DNA of 64,000 bases from the NCBI RefSeq assembly GCF_030297555.1, contig NZ_AP028136.1:806001-870000 (forward strand), in the 5' to 3' direction. Under the pieces are notes generated by a model. The model saw only the letters and a list, made by a program, of their open reading frames with translations. It did no database searches and was not told the DNA's origin. A program made the position numbers and the translations under genes. This document shows positions 1-7,807 of the stretch, piece by piece. Numbering within the stretch: position 1 is the first letter of the stretch; every line of letters starts with the position of its first letter. The stretch comes from Polynucleobacter sp. HIN5. Lineage in GTDB: Bacteria; Pseudomonadota; Gammaproteobacteria; Burkholderiales; Burkholderiaceae.

Positions 1-255
1 CTCTTCATACTGATCAATCGCATCCAGTAATTGCATGTCATTTAGGCGCCATAATTCCCCATGAACCCAACGATCTAAAAACTGGATTGATTCGCTGGGC
101 CGATCCGTGGCGCCAGGATACCAGGATATTCGATAGAGCAGACCAGGCATCTGCGCCGCACCCAAATACTCGGCCCCCTTATGAAATTGCATGGCATTGG
201 GATGGTCAAAAGGGCGCATCAAGGTCCCATAGACAAACAGTAAATCAGTGCTCAT
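1..255 (-). CDS. Gamma-glutamylcyclotransferase-like (AIG2/GGCT fold) protein, partial
   Basis: This is the 5' part of a minus-strand gene that runs off the left edge of the window; 85 codons are visible from an ATG at 255. The protein opens MSTDLLFVYGTLMRP, and VYGTLM near the N-terminus is the hallmark of the GGCT-like/AIG2-like fold. The visible end, about residue 80, carries IDQYEE, typical of the same fold (LDxYE region). Family members cyclise gamma-glutamyl amines, but the substrate cannot be told from this fragment. It is divergent from the CBS-domain gene at 342, with about 86 bp between the two starts. Confidence 0.75.
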   Translation of the reverse strand, partial: MSTDLLFVYGTLMRPFDHPNAMQFHKGAEYLGAAQMPGLLYRISWYPGATDRPSESIQFLDRWVHGELWRLNDMQLLDAIDQYEE

Positions 256-341
256 GATGGTTTTACATGAAAACCCTAATAGGAGGAAGCAAAAAGCCTA
301 TTCACAATCAAAATCTTAATCGATGAAGAAGGTGCATCAAG

Positions 342-770
342 ATGAAAACCGTTAGTCAGTTGCTCGCAGGAAAAAATCACCGAATCGAAACTATTACTCC
401 AAATGTGCATGTGTTTGATGCCCTAAAACTCATGCTAGAGAAAGACATAGGCTCACTTCTAGTGATTGAGTTTGGCAACCTCGTCGGAATTTTTACTGAG
501 CGCGATTACGCCCGAAAATTAGTCCTGCAGGGCAAAAGCTCACAAAATACCTTGGTGCGAGATGTGATGAGCACCAAACTAATTACGGTCAAGCCTGAGG
601 ACAGCTTGGATTACTGCATGGAGCTCGTGACGGAAAAACGCATCCGCCATCTGCCGGTATTAGATGGTAGCCGCTTAATTGGTATGTTATCGATTGGGGA
701 TTTGCTCAAAGCTGCACTTGCAGAGCAGGCTGCTACGATTGCACAACTTGAAGCGTATATTAATTCTTAA
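342..770 (+). CDS. Two-CBS-domain protein
   Basis: A 142-residue protein made almost entirely of a tandem CBS pair: the first at about residues 8-62 (VFDALKLMLEKDIGSLLV, then GIFTERDYARK) and the second at about 75-130 (VMSTKLITVKPEDSLDYCMELV, then IGMLSIGDLLKA). Such stand-alone CBS pairs bind adenosine nucleotides and act as energy sensors or regulators of partner proteins; the partner is not evident here. The ATG at 342 follows a weak purine-rich stretch. The 3' end overlaps the convergent CMD gene by 4 bp. Confidence 0.9.
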   Translation: MKTVSQLLAGKNHRIETITPNVHVFDALKLMLEKDIGSLLVIEFGNLVGIFTERDYARKLVLQGKSSQNTLVRDVMSTKLITVKPEDSLDYCMELVTEKRIRHLPVLDGSRLIGMLSIGDLLKAALAEQAATIAQLEAYINS

Positions 771-1144
771 AGGCCCATTTCTTTAAAAACGTCCTTGGCA
801 GTACGAAAACTATCAATCGCTGCAGGCACGCCGCAATAAATTGCTGATTGCAAAAATATCTCGGCAATCTCATCCTTGCTTAAGCCATTATTGATTGCCC
901 CCTTCACATGCAGTTTGAGTTCGTGGGGGCGATTGAGTGCGGTGAGCATCGCTAAATTAACAATACTGCGGGTTTTCCGATCGAGGCCAGGCCGATTCCA
1001 GATTTCATTCCAGCAGTATTCGGTCACTAACTCTTGGAGCGGTAAGTTAAACGCATCGGCATTGCGAATCGATTGATCCACATACTCGGCGCCGAGCACC
1101 TCACGACGGGTTTTTAATCCCTTTTCAAAAGCATCACGATTCAT
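767..1144 (-). CDS. Carboxymuconolactone decarboxylase (CMD) family protein
   Basis: A 125-residue protein of the AhpD/CMD all-alpha family. It matches the short gamma-carboxymuconolactone decarboxylase type in length and in its central motif: RSIVNLAMLTALNR, HELKLHVKGAINNG, EIAEIFLQSAIYCGVPAA. The CxxC pair of peroxidase-type AhpD is absent, which favours a decarboxylase-like rather than a peroxidase role. PcaC would act in protocatechuate degradation, but no other pca gene is adjacent, so the exact substrate is unknown. It is convergent with the CBS gene and stands alone. Confidence 0.8.
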   Translation of the reverse strand: MNRDAFEKGLKTRREVLGAEYVDQSIRNADAFNLPLQELVTEYCWNEIWNRPGLDRKTRSIVNLAMLTALNRPHELKLHVKGAINNGLSKDEIAEIFLQSAIYCGVPAAIDSFRTAKDVFKEMGL

Positions 1145-1189
1145 GGCTGTCTCCTCATTGATTGACTAAACAGCAGTATAGTTATACGC

Positions 1190-1456
1190 ATGAATACACG
1201 TTGGATTCACGGAATTTTGATCATAGCTTTGGGCCTCTCTGCTTGCGGAACCCCAGAGAGTGGCTTTCGTGTAGTTCAACGTTCCGACGGCATGATTGGG
1301 GTGCAGGCAGTGAAAGGTGCTAAAGAGATCGAGGCGCAAGAGCTAGCAAGTAAAGAGTGCAAAAAGAATGGAAAATCCGTTGCCCGAATTTCAGAGGCGC
1401 GCACCACCCATAATGACAAATTTCCAATGATTTATATTTACCAATGTCTACGCTAG
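1190..1456 (+). CDS. Small putative lipoprotein
   Basis: An 88-residue protein with a lipoprotein signal: hydrophobic residues 7-17, then the lipobox LSAC with the modified cysteine at residue 19. The mature part is short and contains a second and third cysteine (ECKKNG and YQCLR), which may form a disulfide. I do not recognise the family. It leads a same-strand run with the Lon-N, Smr and DUF6352 genes, with only 22 bp to the next start, so it is probably co-transcribed. The function is unknown. Confidence 0.65.
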   Translation: MNTRWIHGILIIALGLSACGTPESGFRVVQRSDGMIGVQAVKGAKEIEAQELASKECKKNGKSVARISEARTTHNDKFPMIYIYQCLR

Positions 1457-1478
1457 TCATACCTAGCCACCTAATCTA

Positions 1479-2123
1479 ATGTCGATTCATACCCATACCC
1501 AAACCATTCCGCTATTTCCATTGGGAACCACTTTATTTCCCGATGGCGTCATGCTCCTCAAAATCTTTGAAGTACGTTATCTCGATATGGTCAAACAGTG
1601 CGTGCGTGAAGGTTCCGGCTTTGGTGTGGTCACTCTAAACAGTGGGAATGAGGTGCGCATGCCGGGTCAAGAGGTTGGCTTCAATCCGGTGGGAACCTTT
1701 GCCCGGATTAAAGAATTTGACCCGGTACAACCTAGTCTATTCATGATTCAATGCCAGGGGGAGCAACGTTTTCGTGTCAAAACTAGCGAAACCAAGCGCA
1801 ATGGCTTGATTGTCTCCGAGGTTGATTTCATCGAAGACGATTCCTTCATGGAGGTCCCAGAGGATCTAAAAATTGCCTCCACGGTATTGGGTAAGGTGAT
1901 TCAGTCTTTTAAAGAGCAGGGTGCAGCTCTTGGGAAAGAGCTACCCTTCAGTAAACCCTATCGCTTTAACGAATGCGGCTGGGTTGCCAATCGTTGGTGC
2001 GAGCTCTTGCAATTAAGCCCCGGTCAGAAGCAATTTTTCCTAGAGCAGGAGAGTCCTCGTTTGCGGCTGGATCTGATTCATGAGCTGCTAGAAGAGATGG
2101 GCGTCTACAAAGCTGTCAAGTAA
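1479..2123 (+). CDS. Lon N-terminal (LON substrate-binding) domain protein
   Basis: A 214-residue stand-alone LON substrate-binding domain. The N-terminus TIPLFPLGTTLFPDGVMLLKIFEVRY matches the first strand and helix of the Lon protease N-domain, where PLFPL and LxIFExRY are diagnostic. There is no AAA+ or protease part. Stand-alone versions are common in betaproteobacteria and presumably bind unfolded or specific substrates; no enzymatic activity is known. The stop at 2123 is 2 bp from the Smr gene start, so the two are surely co-transcribed. Confidence 0.88.
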   Translation: MSIHTHTQTIPLFPLGTTLFPDGVMLLKIFEVRYLDMVKQCVREGSGFGVVTLNSGNEVRMPGQEVGFNPVGTFARIKEFDPVQPSLFMIQCQGEQRFRVKTSETKRNGLIVSEVDFIEDDSFMEVPEDLKIASTVLGKVIQSFKEQGAALGKELPFSKPYRFNECGWVANRWCELLQLSPGQKQFFLEQESPRLRLDLIHELLEEMGVYKAVK

Positions 2124-2125
2124 CC

Positions 2126-2578
2126 ATGAATTATTCCTATGAATGTTCAGTTTGTGGGAACGCCCGTCCCGTCACTGGCGAGTGCCCATTTTGTAATACC
2201 GCGATTGCACCGCTTGCACACTCCGATACGGATGTCATTAACCTAGAGCTGGATAGCCCCACGAGCGATGAGGCTCTTGACCAACTAACGCATTACATTC
2301 GGGCTGCTAGCGAGGCGCAAATTCGGGCCTTGGTGGTGATTCATGGGTATGGCTCAAGCGGCAAAGGTGGGAATATTCGTAAAAAGGTTCGTGAAGCCCT
2401 GGAGCACAATTATTTTGCCGACCGCGTGAGCGAGTATTATCACGGTGAAGATCTCAGGCATCAATCTGATTTGTACCGGGACGTCATCAAACGACGCCCT
2501 GGACTCAAGAAGCACTTCAAATTGTTCAAAGAGGGTAATGCCGGAATCACCTTATTAATGATGCACTCACAGCCCTAA
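2126..2578 (+). CDS. Smr-domain protein with N-terminal zinc ribbon
   Basis: A 150-residue protein. Residues 7, 10, 20 and 23 are cysteines in a CxxC-x9-CxxC zinc-ribbon arrangement (CSVC and CPFC). The C-terminal part, about 40-125, is a Smr domain: a leading LELDSPTSDEALDQLTHYI replaces the usual LDLHG start, then VVIHGYGSSGKGG at about 71-82 is the conserved H-G-G core. Smr domains are nucleases or RNA/DNA-binding modules (MutS2, SmrA/B). The weak LDLHG motif means catalytic competence is uncertain. It lies between the Lon-N and DUF6352 genes with 2-6 bp gaps. Confidence 0.8.
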   Translation: MNYSYECSVCGNARPVTGECPFCNTAIAPLAHSDTDVINLELDSPTSDEALDQLTHYIRAASEAQIRALVVIHGYGSSGKGGNIRKKVREALEHNYFADRVSEYYHGEDLRHQSDLYRDVIKRRPGLKKHFKLFKEGNAGITLLMMHSQP

Positions 2579-2583
2579 GAGCG

Positions 2584-3600
2584 ATGCCTAATTATTGGTC
2601 CACCAGCGGTTTTGATACATTGAAAGTGAATGCGGATCGCCATCTCGTGGTGACCGATGATTTTCTTAGAACCTATCTTGCGCGCCCCGAGCTGAGTCTA
2701 ATTCCCCAGTCTTGCACCCAGGAGCGCGCTATTCATCAGCGCCTATTGAATTCGCCCCGCGAAGAAATTAGCCAAACCGAGATTCAGAAAATCGCCGATA
2801 CCGACGTGCAGGCTAACTATGAGATTTGGTTTCGGTATCGGAGTAAGTTGTTGGCCGCAAGTTCCCTCGAGCATTTTTATATGAGTTTGTTCCAAGGAAA
2901 GGGTGTGGACGTACCACCTTTATTTGTGAGTCAGCTCACCCAAATTTTCCTTCGGCATATATTAGGTGAGGACCCAGACCCTTATGAGCTAAGAATGGCA
3001 GAGTTCTTCTTTCGCACCCAAAAGGTCAGTATTTTGGAGAGTGGTGTGTTGATGGCGGCTGATCATGAGACCATTGAGCGAAATGCACAGGCTTCGGACT
3101 TTGGCAATATTGTTGATCTTCTGAAGAGTCAATCGTTAGCGGCGCGCACCATCGATTTAGATGTGTTGCACCCTGATAATGCCAAAGCCTATTGGGGCCG
3201 TGACGAGCTCTATGACTTTGCAGTTCAGCTCAATTTTGATCAACCGGCATTACCCGCCTTAGCGCGTCTTCTTGAAAAATGGATCAAGCATTTTTTGGGG
3301 ATCGATACAACAATTACCCCGATGAAGGAGATCTCTGACTCTAAATGGGTATGGCATGTTGGCTTGGATGCCGCTGCGACCGAGATTCTCAATGGGCTAT
3401 ACCAAGAGCAAAGTCTCGATGAGTCCGTTCTCAACCGCTTAATTTGCCTCTTTAGGCTGGAATTTAAGGACACGAGCCCAGTGCTTAGCCAGGTTCGTGG
3501 CAAGCCTGTGTATTTGGGTCTGGCGATGAACGATCAGTCGCAGATTAAGCTTAAGCCCCAGAATCTGCTCTTTAACCTTCCCTTAAGTCCTGTTTCTTAA
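2584..3600 (+). CDS. DUF6352-like conserved protein
   Basis: A 338-residue soluble protein without signal peptide or transmembrane segments. Its N-terminus (PNYWSTSGFDTLKVNADRHL, VVTDDFLRTYLARPEL) and centre (VDVPPLFVSQLTQIFLRHIL, ELRMAEFFFRTQKVSI) fit, from memory, the Burkholderiales family DUF6352; I cannot confirm by search. The function is unknown. It is the last gene of the 1190-3600 run and starts 5 bp after the Smr stop. A regulatory region with a promoter for the next gene follows it. Confidence 0.7.
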   Translation: MPNYWSTSGFDTLKVNADRHLVVTDDFLRTYLARPELSLIPQSCTQERAIHQRLLNSPREEISQTEIQKIADTDVQANYEIWFRYRSKLLAASSLEHFYMSLFQGKGVDVPPLFVSQLTQIFLRHILGEDPDPYELRMAEFFFRTQKVSILESGVLMAADHETIERNAQASDFGNIVDLLKSQSLAARTIDLDVLHPDNAKAYWGRDELYDFAVQLNFDQPALPALARLLEKWIKHFLGIDTTITPMKEISDSKWVWHVGLDAAATEILNGLYQEQSLDESVLNRLICLFRLEFKDTSPVLSQVRGKPVYLGLAMNDQSQIKLKPQNLLFNLPLSPVS

Positions 3601-3621
3601 GCATTTTTCTCTTTTTGTCTC

Positions 3622-3652
3622 TTGTGCAATGCAGCAAGATTTAGGGTATACT
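3622..3652 (+). promoter_or_regulatory. Promoter with PhaR-like palindromic operator
   Basis: An imperfect palindrome TTGTGCAATGCAGCAA occupies 3622-3637 and is followed by a near-perfect -10 box TATACT at 3647-3652; TTGTGC at 3622-3627 could be the -35 with a 19-bp spacer. A good ribosome site (GGAGAAG, from 3671) and the ATG at 3681 follow. The palindrome shares the pattern TGCA-N-TGCA-RCAA with sites upstream of phaR and malate synthase in this window. A repressor bound here would cover the -35 region. Binding by PhaR is inferred. Confidence 0.55.
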
Positions 3653-3680
3653 ATTAGGTATAAACCCTTAGGAGAAGACA

Positions 3681-3857
3681 ATGACAACCAATACCATTAA
3701 ACCAACCTTAGCTGGAAGTTCCATTGGACACACCGCTGGATCAAGCCCAGATACTATCGCTGTAATCCTCAAAACATTGCGTATGATTGGTAAGGCCTGG
3801 GAAGAGTCCCGGGTGGAATATAAAAAACATGCCATCTTAGGTGGCGGTTGGGAATAA
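3681..3857 (+). CDS. 58-residue uncharacterised small protein
   Basis: A short gene of 58 codons plus TAA. It has a clear ribosome site (AGGAGAAG) 6-7 bp before the ATG and a strong -10 box 28 bp upstream. The protein starts MTTNTIKPTLAGSSIGHTAG and ends in an amphipathic helix (TIAVILKTLRMIGKAWEESR), then HAILGGGWE. No signal peptide and no cysteines are present. I do not recognise the family. Its stop directly abuts the TTG start of the FrnE-like gene, so the two are probably translated in tandem. The upstream operator resembles that of phaR, suggesting a role linked to PHB storage, but this is inference. Confidence 0.6.
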   Translation: MTTNTIKPTLAGSSIGHTAGSSPDTIAVILKTLRMIGKAWEESRVEYKKHAILGGGWE

Positions 3858-4505
3858 TTGAAATCAGTCCGTATTGACTTTGTATCGGATATCGCCTGTC
3901 CATGGTGTGCAATTGGTCTAACTGCCCTAGAGCGGGCAGTCGACCAAGTGTCCGATCAAGTATCCGTAGAGATTCATACTCAGCCCTTTGAATTAAACCC
4001 GCAGATGCCCCTGGGCGGACGGGATGTATTTGAGTATCTTTCAGAAAAATACGGTAACCCAATTTCGCAAGTTAAGATCAATCAAGAACGAATTTATCAA
4101 CGTGCTGCAGACATCGGATTTACCTTTCATCCAGAAGGACGCAAACGAGTCTATAACACCTTCAATGGCCATCGCCTCTTGCATTGGGCGAGCGAAGAAT
4201 TTGATGCAGCCGCGCAATTGCGGTTAAAGAAAGCTCTGTTTCATACCTACTTTACCTTGGCGGTCAGTATGGATGAGCCCCAACATCTACTAGACGCAGT
4301 AGTACGCGCAAACCTACCAGTCTCTCGGGCGCAAGCTGTGATCGCGAGTGATGAATTTACTCAGGCAGTGCGAGACATCGAGCAGCAATATGGCCAACTG
4401 GGGATTAGCTCAGTACCGGCAGTGATCTTTAATCAACGCCATCTGATTTCAGGGGCGCAAGCACCCGAGGTGTTTGCGCAAGCCATCCTCGAGTACGCAC
4501 ACTAA
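3858..4505 (+). CDS. FrnE-like DsbA family oxidoreductase
   Basis: A 215-residue cytosolic thioredoxin-fold protein with active site CPWC at residues 14-17 (IDFVSDIACPWCAIG) and the FrnE/2-hydroxychromene isomerase-type layout: EIHTQPFELNP after the first helix, a central helical insertion, and the cis-Pro segment SSVPAVIFN near residue 183. No signal peptide is seen, so it is not a periplasmic DsbA. Family members are disulfide isomerases or polyketide-type oxidoreductases of unclear substrate. The start is a TTG directly after the stop of the 58-residue gene; no ATG lies nearby in frame. Confidence 0.85.
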   Translation: MKSVRIDFVSDIACPWCAIGLTALERAVDQVSDQVSVEIHTQPFELNPQMPLGGRDVFEYLSEKYGNPISQVKINQERIYQRAADIGFTFHPEGRKRVYNTFNGHRLLHWASEEFDAAAQLRLKKALFHTYFTLAVSMDEPQHLLDAVVRANLPVSRAQAVIASDEFTQAVRDIEQQYGQLGISSVPAVIFNQRHLISGAQAPEVFAQAILEYAH

Positions 4506-4510
4506 ACGCG

Positions 4511-5488
4511 TTATTCCTTAATATTGTTTTGGATCACAAACTTACCCCAGACTCCAATTTGTTTTGTTACAAAAGCGTTTGCAGAGTCGGGATTCAGACT
4601 AAGAATTTGGATTCCTTGAGTTTTTAGCTTCTCGGCAACCGCTGGAGTTTTGAGCGCTTTATCGACTGCCTTATACATCGCATTCACAATGGCTGGCGGT
4701 GTTTTTGCCGGAGCAATCACTGCCCACCAGGCTGGAGCCTCAAATCCTGGATAGCCACTTTCAGCTAAGGTGGGAACGTTTGGCATATCGGCAGTCCGCT
4801 TTGCTGTTGTTACCGCCAACGGAATTAATCCACCGTTATCGGCATGTGGCTTGATAAGGAACATACTGCCAACCACCAGAGGGATTTGGCCAGCAAGCCC
4901 ATCTTGCACCATTGGGCCGCCACCGCGATAGGGGGCATGCACCCAATCAACCCCGGTTTTCTTGGCAAAGTCGGCAATCGCCAAATGCCCCAAGCTACCA
5001 ATACCAATGGATCCATACGTAAATGGCTTCTTCGCCTTCGATTCAGCCATGAGCTGTTTCATGCTTGTAATTCCAGACTTCTTACTGGCAGCCAAAACCA
5101 TGGGTGAGGTCCCAACCAGATTGACAGTCACTAAATCCCGAAGCGTGTCATACGGCAAATTGTCTTTAAGGGATGGATTAACACCATGGGTATCAAACAC
5201 TAGACCAAAGGTATAGCCGTCTGCCGGTGCTCGTGCTACGGCGGTTGTACCAATGACCCCCGAGGCGCCACCAATGTTTTCAACCACAATATTCTGTTTG
5301 AGTTCTGCTTGTAAGACGGGGGCCAGTATGCGGGCCACTTGATCCACAGAGCCACCCGGAGGAAAGACGGCAATCATCTTGATGGGACGTTGCGTTGGCC
5401 AATTACCAAGGTCACTTTGTGCCATGGTGGGGGCAGCAAAACCAACGGCAATCAATAGAGTAGTAAGGATTCGAATCAGGGAAGCCAT
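4511..5488 (-). CDS. Tripartite tricarboxylate transporter substrate-binding protein (Bug family)
   Basis: I chose the ATG at 5488 rather than the earlier in-frame start at 5584 because it gives a good signal peptide (MASLIRILTTLLIAVGFAAP, cleavage near TMAQ) and has a GGAG ribosome site. The mature 325-residue precursor shows the Bug pattern: PIKMIAVFPPGGSVDQVARI, VVENIGGASGVIGTTAVARAPADGYTF, and PVPTLAES-like NVPTLAESGYPGFEA. Bug proteins bind small carboxylates in the periplasm. No TctA/TctB membrane genes are adjacent, so this is one of the many orphan Bug proteins of Burkholderiales. It is divergent from the RraA-family gene. Confidence 0.88.
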   Translation of the reverse strand: MASLIRILTTLLIAVGFAAPTMAQSDLGNWPTQRPIKMIAVFPPGGSVDQVARILAPVLQAELKQNIVVENIGGASGVIGTTAVARAPADGYTFGLVFDTHGVNPSLKDNLPYDTLRDLVTVNLVGTSPMVLAASKKSGITSMKQLMAESKAKKPFTYGSIGIGSLGHLAIADFAKKTGVDWVHAPYRGGGPMVQDGLAGQIPLVVGSMFLIKPHADNGGLIPLAVTTAKRTADMPNVPTLAESGYPGFEAPAWWAVIAPAKTPPAIVNAMYKAVDKALKTPAVAEKLKTQGIQILSLNPDSANAFVTKQIGVWGKFVIQNNIKE

Positions 5489-5566
5489 AGCATCTCCAAA
5501 AAGTAGAATGTATCCATCATACTGGATTTGAAATGATGCAAAACGGCAATACAATGAAGCTACACT

Positions 5567-6235
5567 ATGATGAATCCTATCCAAATATTTCCCAGAAAAG
5601 AGCCCGCAGACCTAGGCATTCATGCGCTGCGCGGTATGCCATCCACCGTAATAAGCGATATGTTGGGACGCACACTAGTTGCCAAAGATATTCTGCCGGT
5701 TCATCGCGCACCAATGTCGGTTTGCGGTAATGCCTTCACCATCAAAGTACACACTGCAGATAACCTCATGGTTCACAAAGCATTACAAATGGTGCGCCCA
5801 GGGGATGTGATGGTGATTGACGCTGAGGGTGATACCGGTTGCGCGGTCATTGGTGAGATCTTGACGCGGGTTGCCAAAAGTCGGGGTGTAGTGGGTATCG
5901 TGGTTGATGGTGCAGTGCGCGATGTCGATGCGCTCGAAGAGATGGCCTTCCCATGTTGGGCTCGTGGTATTAGTTTACGAGGCCCCATGAAAGATGGACC
6001 AGGGGCAATCAATGTACCGGTCTCCATTGGCGGGATGATCGTGAACCCTGGAGACATCATGTTGGGCGATCGCGACGGTGTCATCGCTATTCCCCCAGCG
6101 CTTGCTGCAGAAGCGGCGCGCCTCGGGCAAGAAAAGATCAAACAAGAACAAGAGATCCTCAAAACGATTGAATCCGGGACCTATGCGACCCCATGGGTTG
6201 ATGAGCTGCTCATCAAAAAAGGGGTCAAGCTCTAA
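5567..6235 (+). CDS. RraA-family protein, probable 4-hydroxy-4-methyl-2-oxoglutarate/CHA aldolase-like
   Basis: A 222-residue protein of the RraA/HMG aldolase fold: STVISDMLGR at the N-terminus, the Gly-rich MVIDAEGDTGCAVIGEILTRVAK segment, and the signature GIVVDGAVRDVDAL, whose Arg-Asp binds the metal and pyruvyl substrate in class II pyruvate aldolases. It also has GDRDGVIAIPP near the C-terminus. The family includes CHA/HMG aldolases of aromatic degradation and RNase E regulators; the length of about 220 fits the aldolase group. Two ATGs (5567 and 5570) are possible. It is divergent from a Bug binding protein, a common pairing with substrate uptake. Confidence 0.8.
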   Translation: MMNPIQIFPRKEPADLGIHALRGMPSTVISDMLGRTLVAKDILPVHRAPMSVCGNAFTIKVHTADNLMVHKALQMVRPGDVMVIDAEGDTGCAVIGEILTRVAKSRGVVGIVVDGAVRDVDALEEMAFPCWARGISLRGPMKDGPGAINVPVSIGGMIVNPGDIMLGDRDGVIAIPPALAAEAARLGQEKIKQEQEILKTIESGTYATPWVDELLIKKGVKL

Positions 6236-6754
6236 TTACAGAGTGATCACACACCGATTAGCAATCCCTGCTTGGTTTAAAACCTGAGAACCACTCAAAC
6301 CAGCAATCTCAAGAACGCAGACCGCTGCAGCAACTTGTGCCCCGGTTTTCTGAACAAGGCGTGCAGCTGCGGCAATGGTGCCACCAGTCGCCAAGACGTC
6401 ATCAACAATCAGCACAGATGCGCCAGGCTGCAAAATACGTTGACTGATCTCAAGAGTATCTGAACCGTACTCCAAGCCATAGGACTCTTGATGGATATCG
6501 GGCGGTAATTTGTTGGGCTTACGGACCATCACGAACCCTTTATGAAGATGAGTGGCAAGCGCGGATGCAAAAATAAAGCCGCGGGACTCAATACCCAAAA
6601 TATAGTCAAAGGAGTACTCGGTGCTTAGCTTACCCAGCGATTGAACGGCATGAGCAAAGGCATCCGCATTGGCCAGTAGGGGGCCAATGTCCCGAAATAC
6701 GATCCCAGGCTTTGGAAAGTCCAAAATGCCAGGCAAGTAGTCTTCAAGCTTCAT
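6236..6754 (-). CDS. apt: Adenine phosphoribosyltransferase
   Basis: A 172-residue enzyme that makes AMP from adenine and PRPP. The start at 6754 (MKLEDYLPGILDFPKPGIVF) matches the family; a TTG five codons upstream is possible but not needed. The PRPP loop VDDVLATGGT is at about residues 117-126, and the type I PRTase fold is complete (GIESRGFIFASALA, VMVRKPNKLP). It is divergent from the nucleosidase gene at 6772, only 17 bp away. That enzyme releases adenine, the substrate of Apt, so the two genes form a coherent salvage pair. Confidence 0.95.
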   Translation of the reverse strand: MKLEDYLPGILDFPKPGIVFRDIGPLLANADAFAHAVQSLGKLSTEYSFDYILGIESRGFIFASALATHLHKGFVMVRKPNKLPPDIHQESYGLEYGSDTLEISQRILQPGASVLIVDDVLATGGTIAAAARLVQKTGAQVAAAVCVLEIAGLSGSQVLNQAGIANRCVITL

Positions 6755-6771
6755 CCGTTTAGAATCCAATC

Positions 6772-7338
6772 ATGACGATTAAACAATCCATCTTACTGGT
6801 AGTTGCGCTCAAAAATGAACTCGAGGCAATTACCATTCCCAAAAACATTGCAGTGGCGTACACCGGAATTGGCAAAATCAATGCAGCTACGGTTACTCAA
6901 AGCGCGATTATTCATTATCAACCGAGTTTGATCATCAACTTCGGAACCGCCGGGGGATTGAATCCCAAGCTCAGTGAGTTAGTGACGATCGGACGTGTGA
7001 TTCAGCGCGATATGAATGCCCAGCCCCTGGCACCGCGTGGCATCACCCCGTTTTGCACCAAACCCGCCGAGTATCTATCTCAGTCGGGCAAATACACCTG
7101 TGGCACCGGGGATAGTTTTGTTACTAGCACGGATCCTTGGCTGATTGAGCAAAAGGTCGATGTCGTCGATATGGAGCTATTTGCCATTGCAGCGATCGCC
7201 CATCAGTATCAAATCCCTTGGCGCTCGTACAAATTTATTAGTGATGCTGCAGATGATCAGGCAGGTGAGCAGTGGCACAAAAAAATTAATCATGGGGAAG
7301 AGTTATTCTTAGAAGAGCTTAAACAGTTACTATCATGA
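6772..7338 (+). CDS. 5'-methylthioadenosine/S-adenosylhomocysteine nucleosidase-like protein
   Basis: A 188-residue MTA/SAH nucleosidase-family protein, shorter than E. coli Pfs (232). Alignment by eye puts the catalytic residues in place: E16 in VVALKNELEAI (Pfs E12), E135 in VVDMELFAIA (Pfs E174) and D158 in FISDAAD (Pfs D197). The glycine motifs TGIGKINAA and NFGTAGGLN are present. The missing length is mostly in the middle, between the GTAGGL and VDMEL motifs. It would cleave MTA/SAH to adenine and a thioribose. Its start lies 17 bp from the divergent apt start. Confidence 0.85.
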   Translation: MTIKQSILLVVALKNELEAITIPKNIAVAYTGIGKINAATVTQSAIIHYQPSLIINFGTAGGLNPKLSELVTIGRVIQRDMNAQPLAPRGITPFCTKPAEYLSQSGKYTCGTGDSFVTSTDPWLIEQKVDVVDMELFAIAAIAHQYQIPWRSYKFISDAADDQAGEQWHKKINHGEELFLEELKQLLS

Positions 7339-7799
7339 GTGTGCCTATGCTTAATCGAATTAGCATTCTGCTCGCGACTGCGCTATTAATCCAAACTAGC
7401 GCATTGGCCGGCGAAGAACCATCAAAATCCACCGGCACGATTCGTGTTAAACCGATTCCGATGGAAAGCGCAAAGACCATTATTGATCAAGACTTTCGTT
7501 ACCCCACTGGAACACCCAAGATTCAGGTCTTTGAGATTGAGATACCCCCAGGTCAGCAAACCACATTACATCGTCATGCCGTACCACTCTTTGCCTATAT
7601 CGCCAGCGGCGACCTAGAGCTTGATTACGGTAGCAAGGGCAAAAAGATTGTGCGATCCGGCACATCGTTTGTGGAGGCCATCAACTGGTGCCACTTCGGT
7701 AAGCCCCTGGGTAATCAGTCCGTTAGAATCATTGCTGTTTATCTTGGACAAAAAAATCCAGACCTTGCGATTTCAGAAGACTGTATAAAACCTGATTAG
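7335..7799 (+). CDS. Secreted cupin-domain protein
   Basis: A 154-residue precursor with an N-terminal signal (hydrophobic residues 10-24, cleavage near ALAGEE) and a single cupin barrel. The metal-binding motif is visible as PPGQQTTLHRHAVPLFAYIASGDLEL (two histidines and the following glycine turn), with motif 2 about residues 108-125 (FVEAINWCHFGKPLGN). Periplasmic cupins of this size are of unknown function. It overlaps the nucleosidase stop by 4 bp (ATGA) and is followed 8 bp later by the FAH gene, so it is in an operon with both. Confidence 0.8.
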   Translation: MSVPMLNRISILLATALLIQTSALAGEEPSKSTGTIRVKPIPMESAKTIIDQDFRYPTGTPKIQVFEIEIPPGQQTTLHRHAVPLFAYIASGDLELDYGSKGKKIVRSGTSFVEAINWCHFGKPLGNQSVRIIAVYLGQKNPDLAISEDCIKPD

Positions 7800-7807
7800 G
7801 ACGATTC

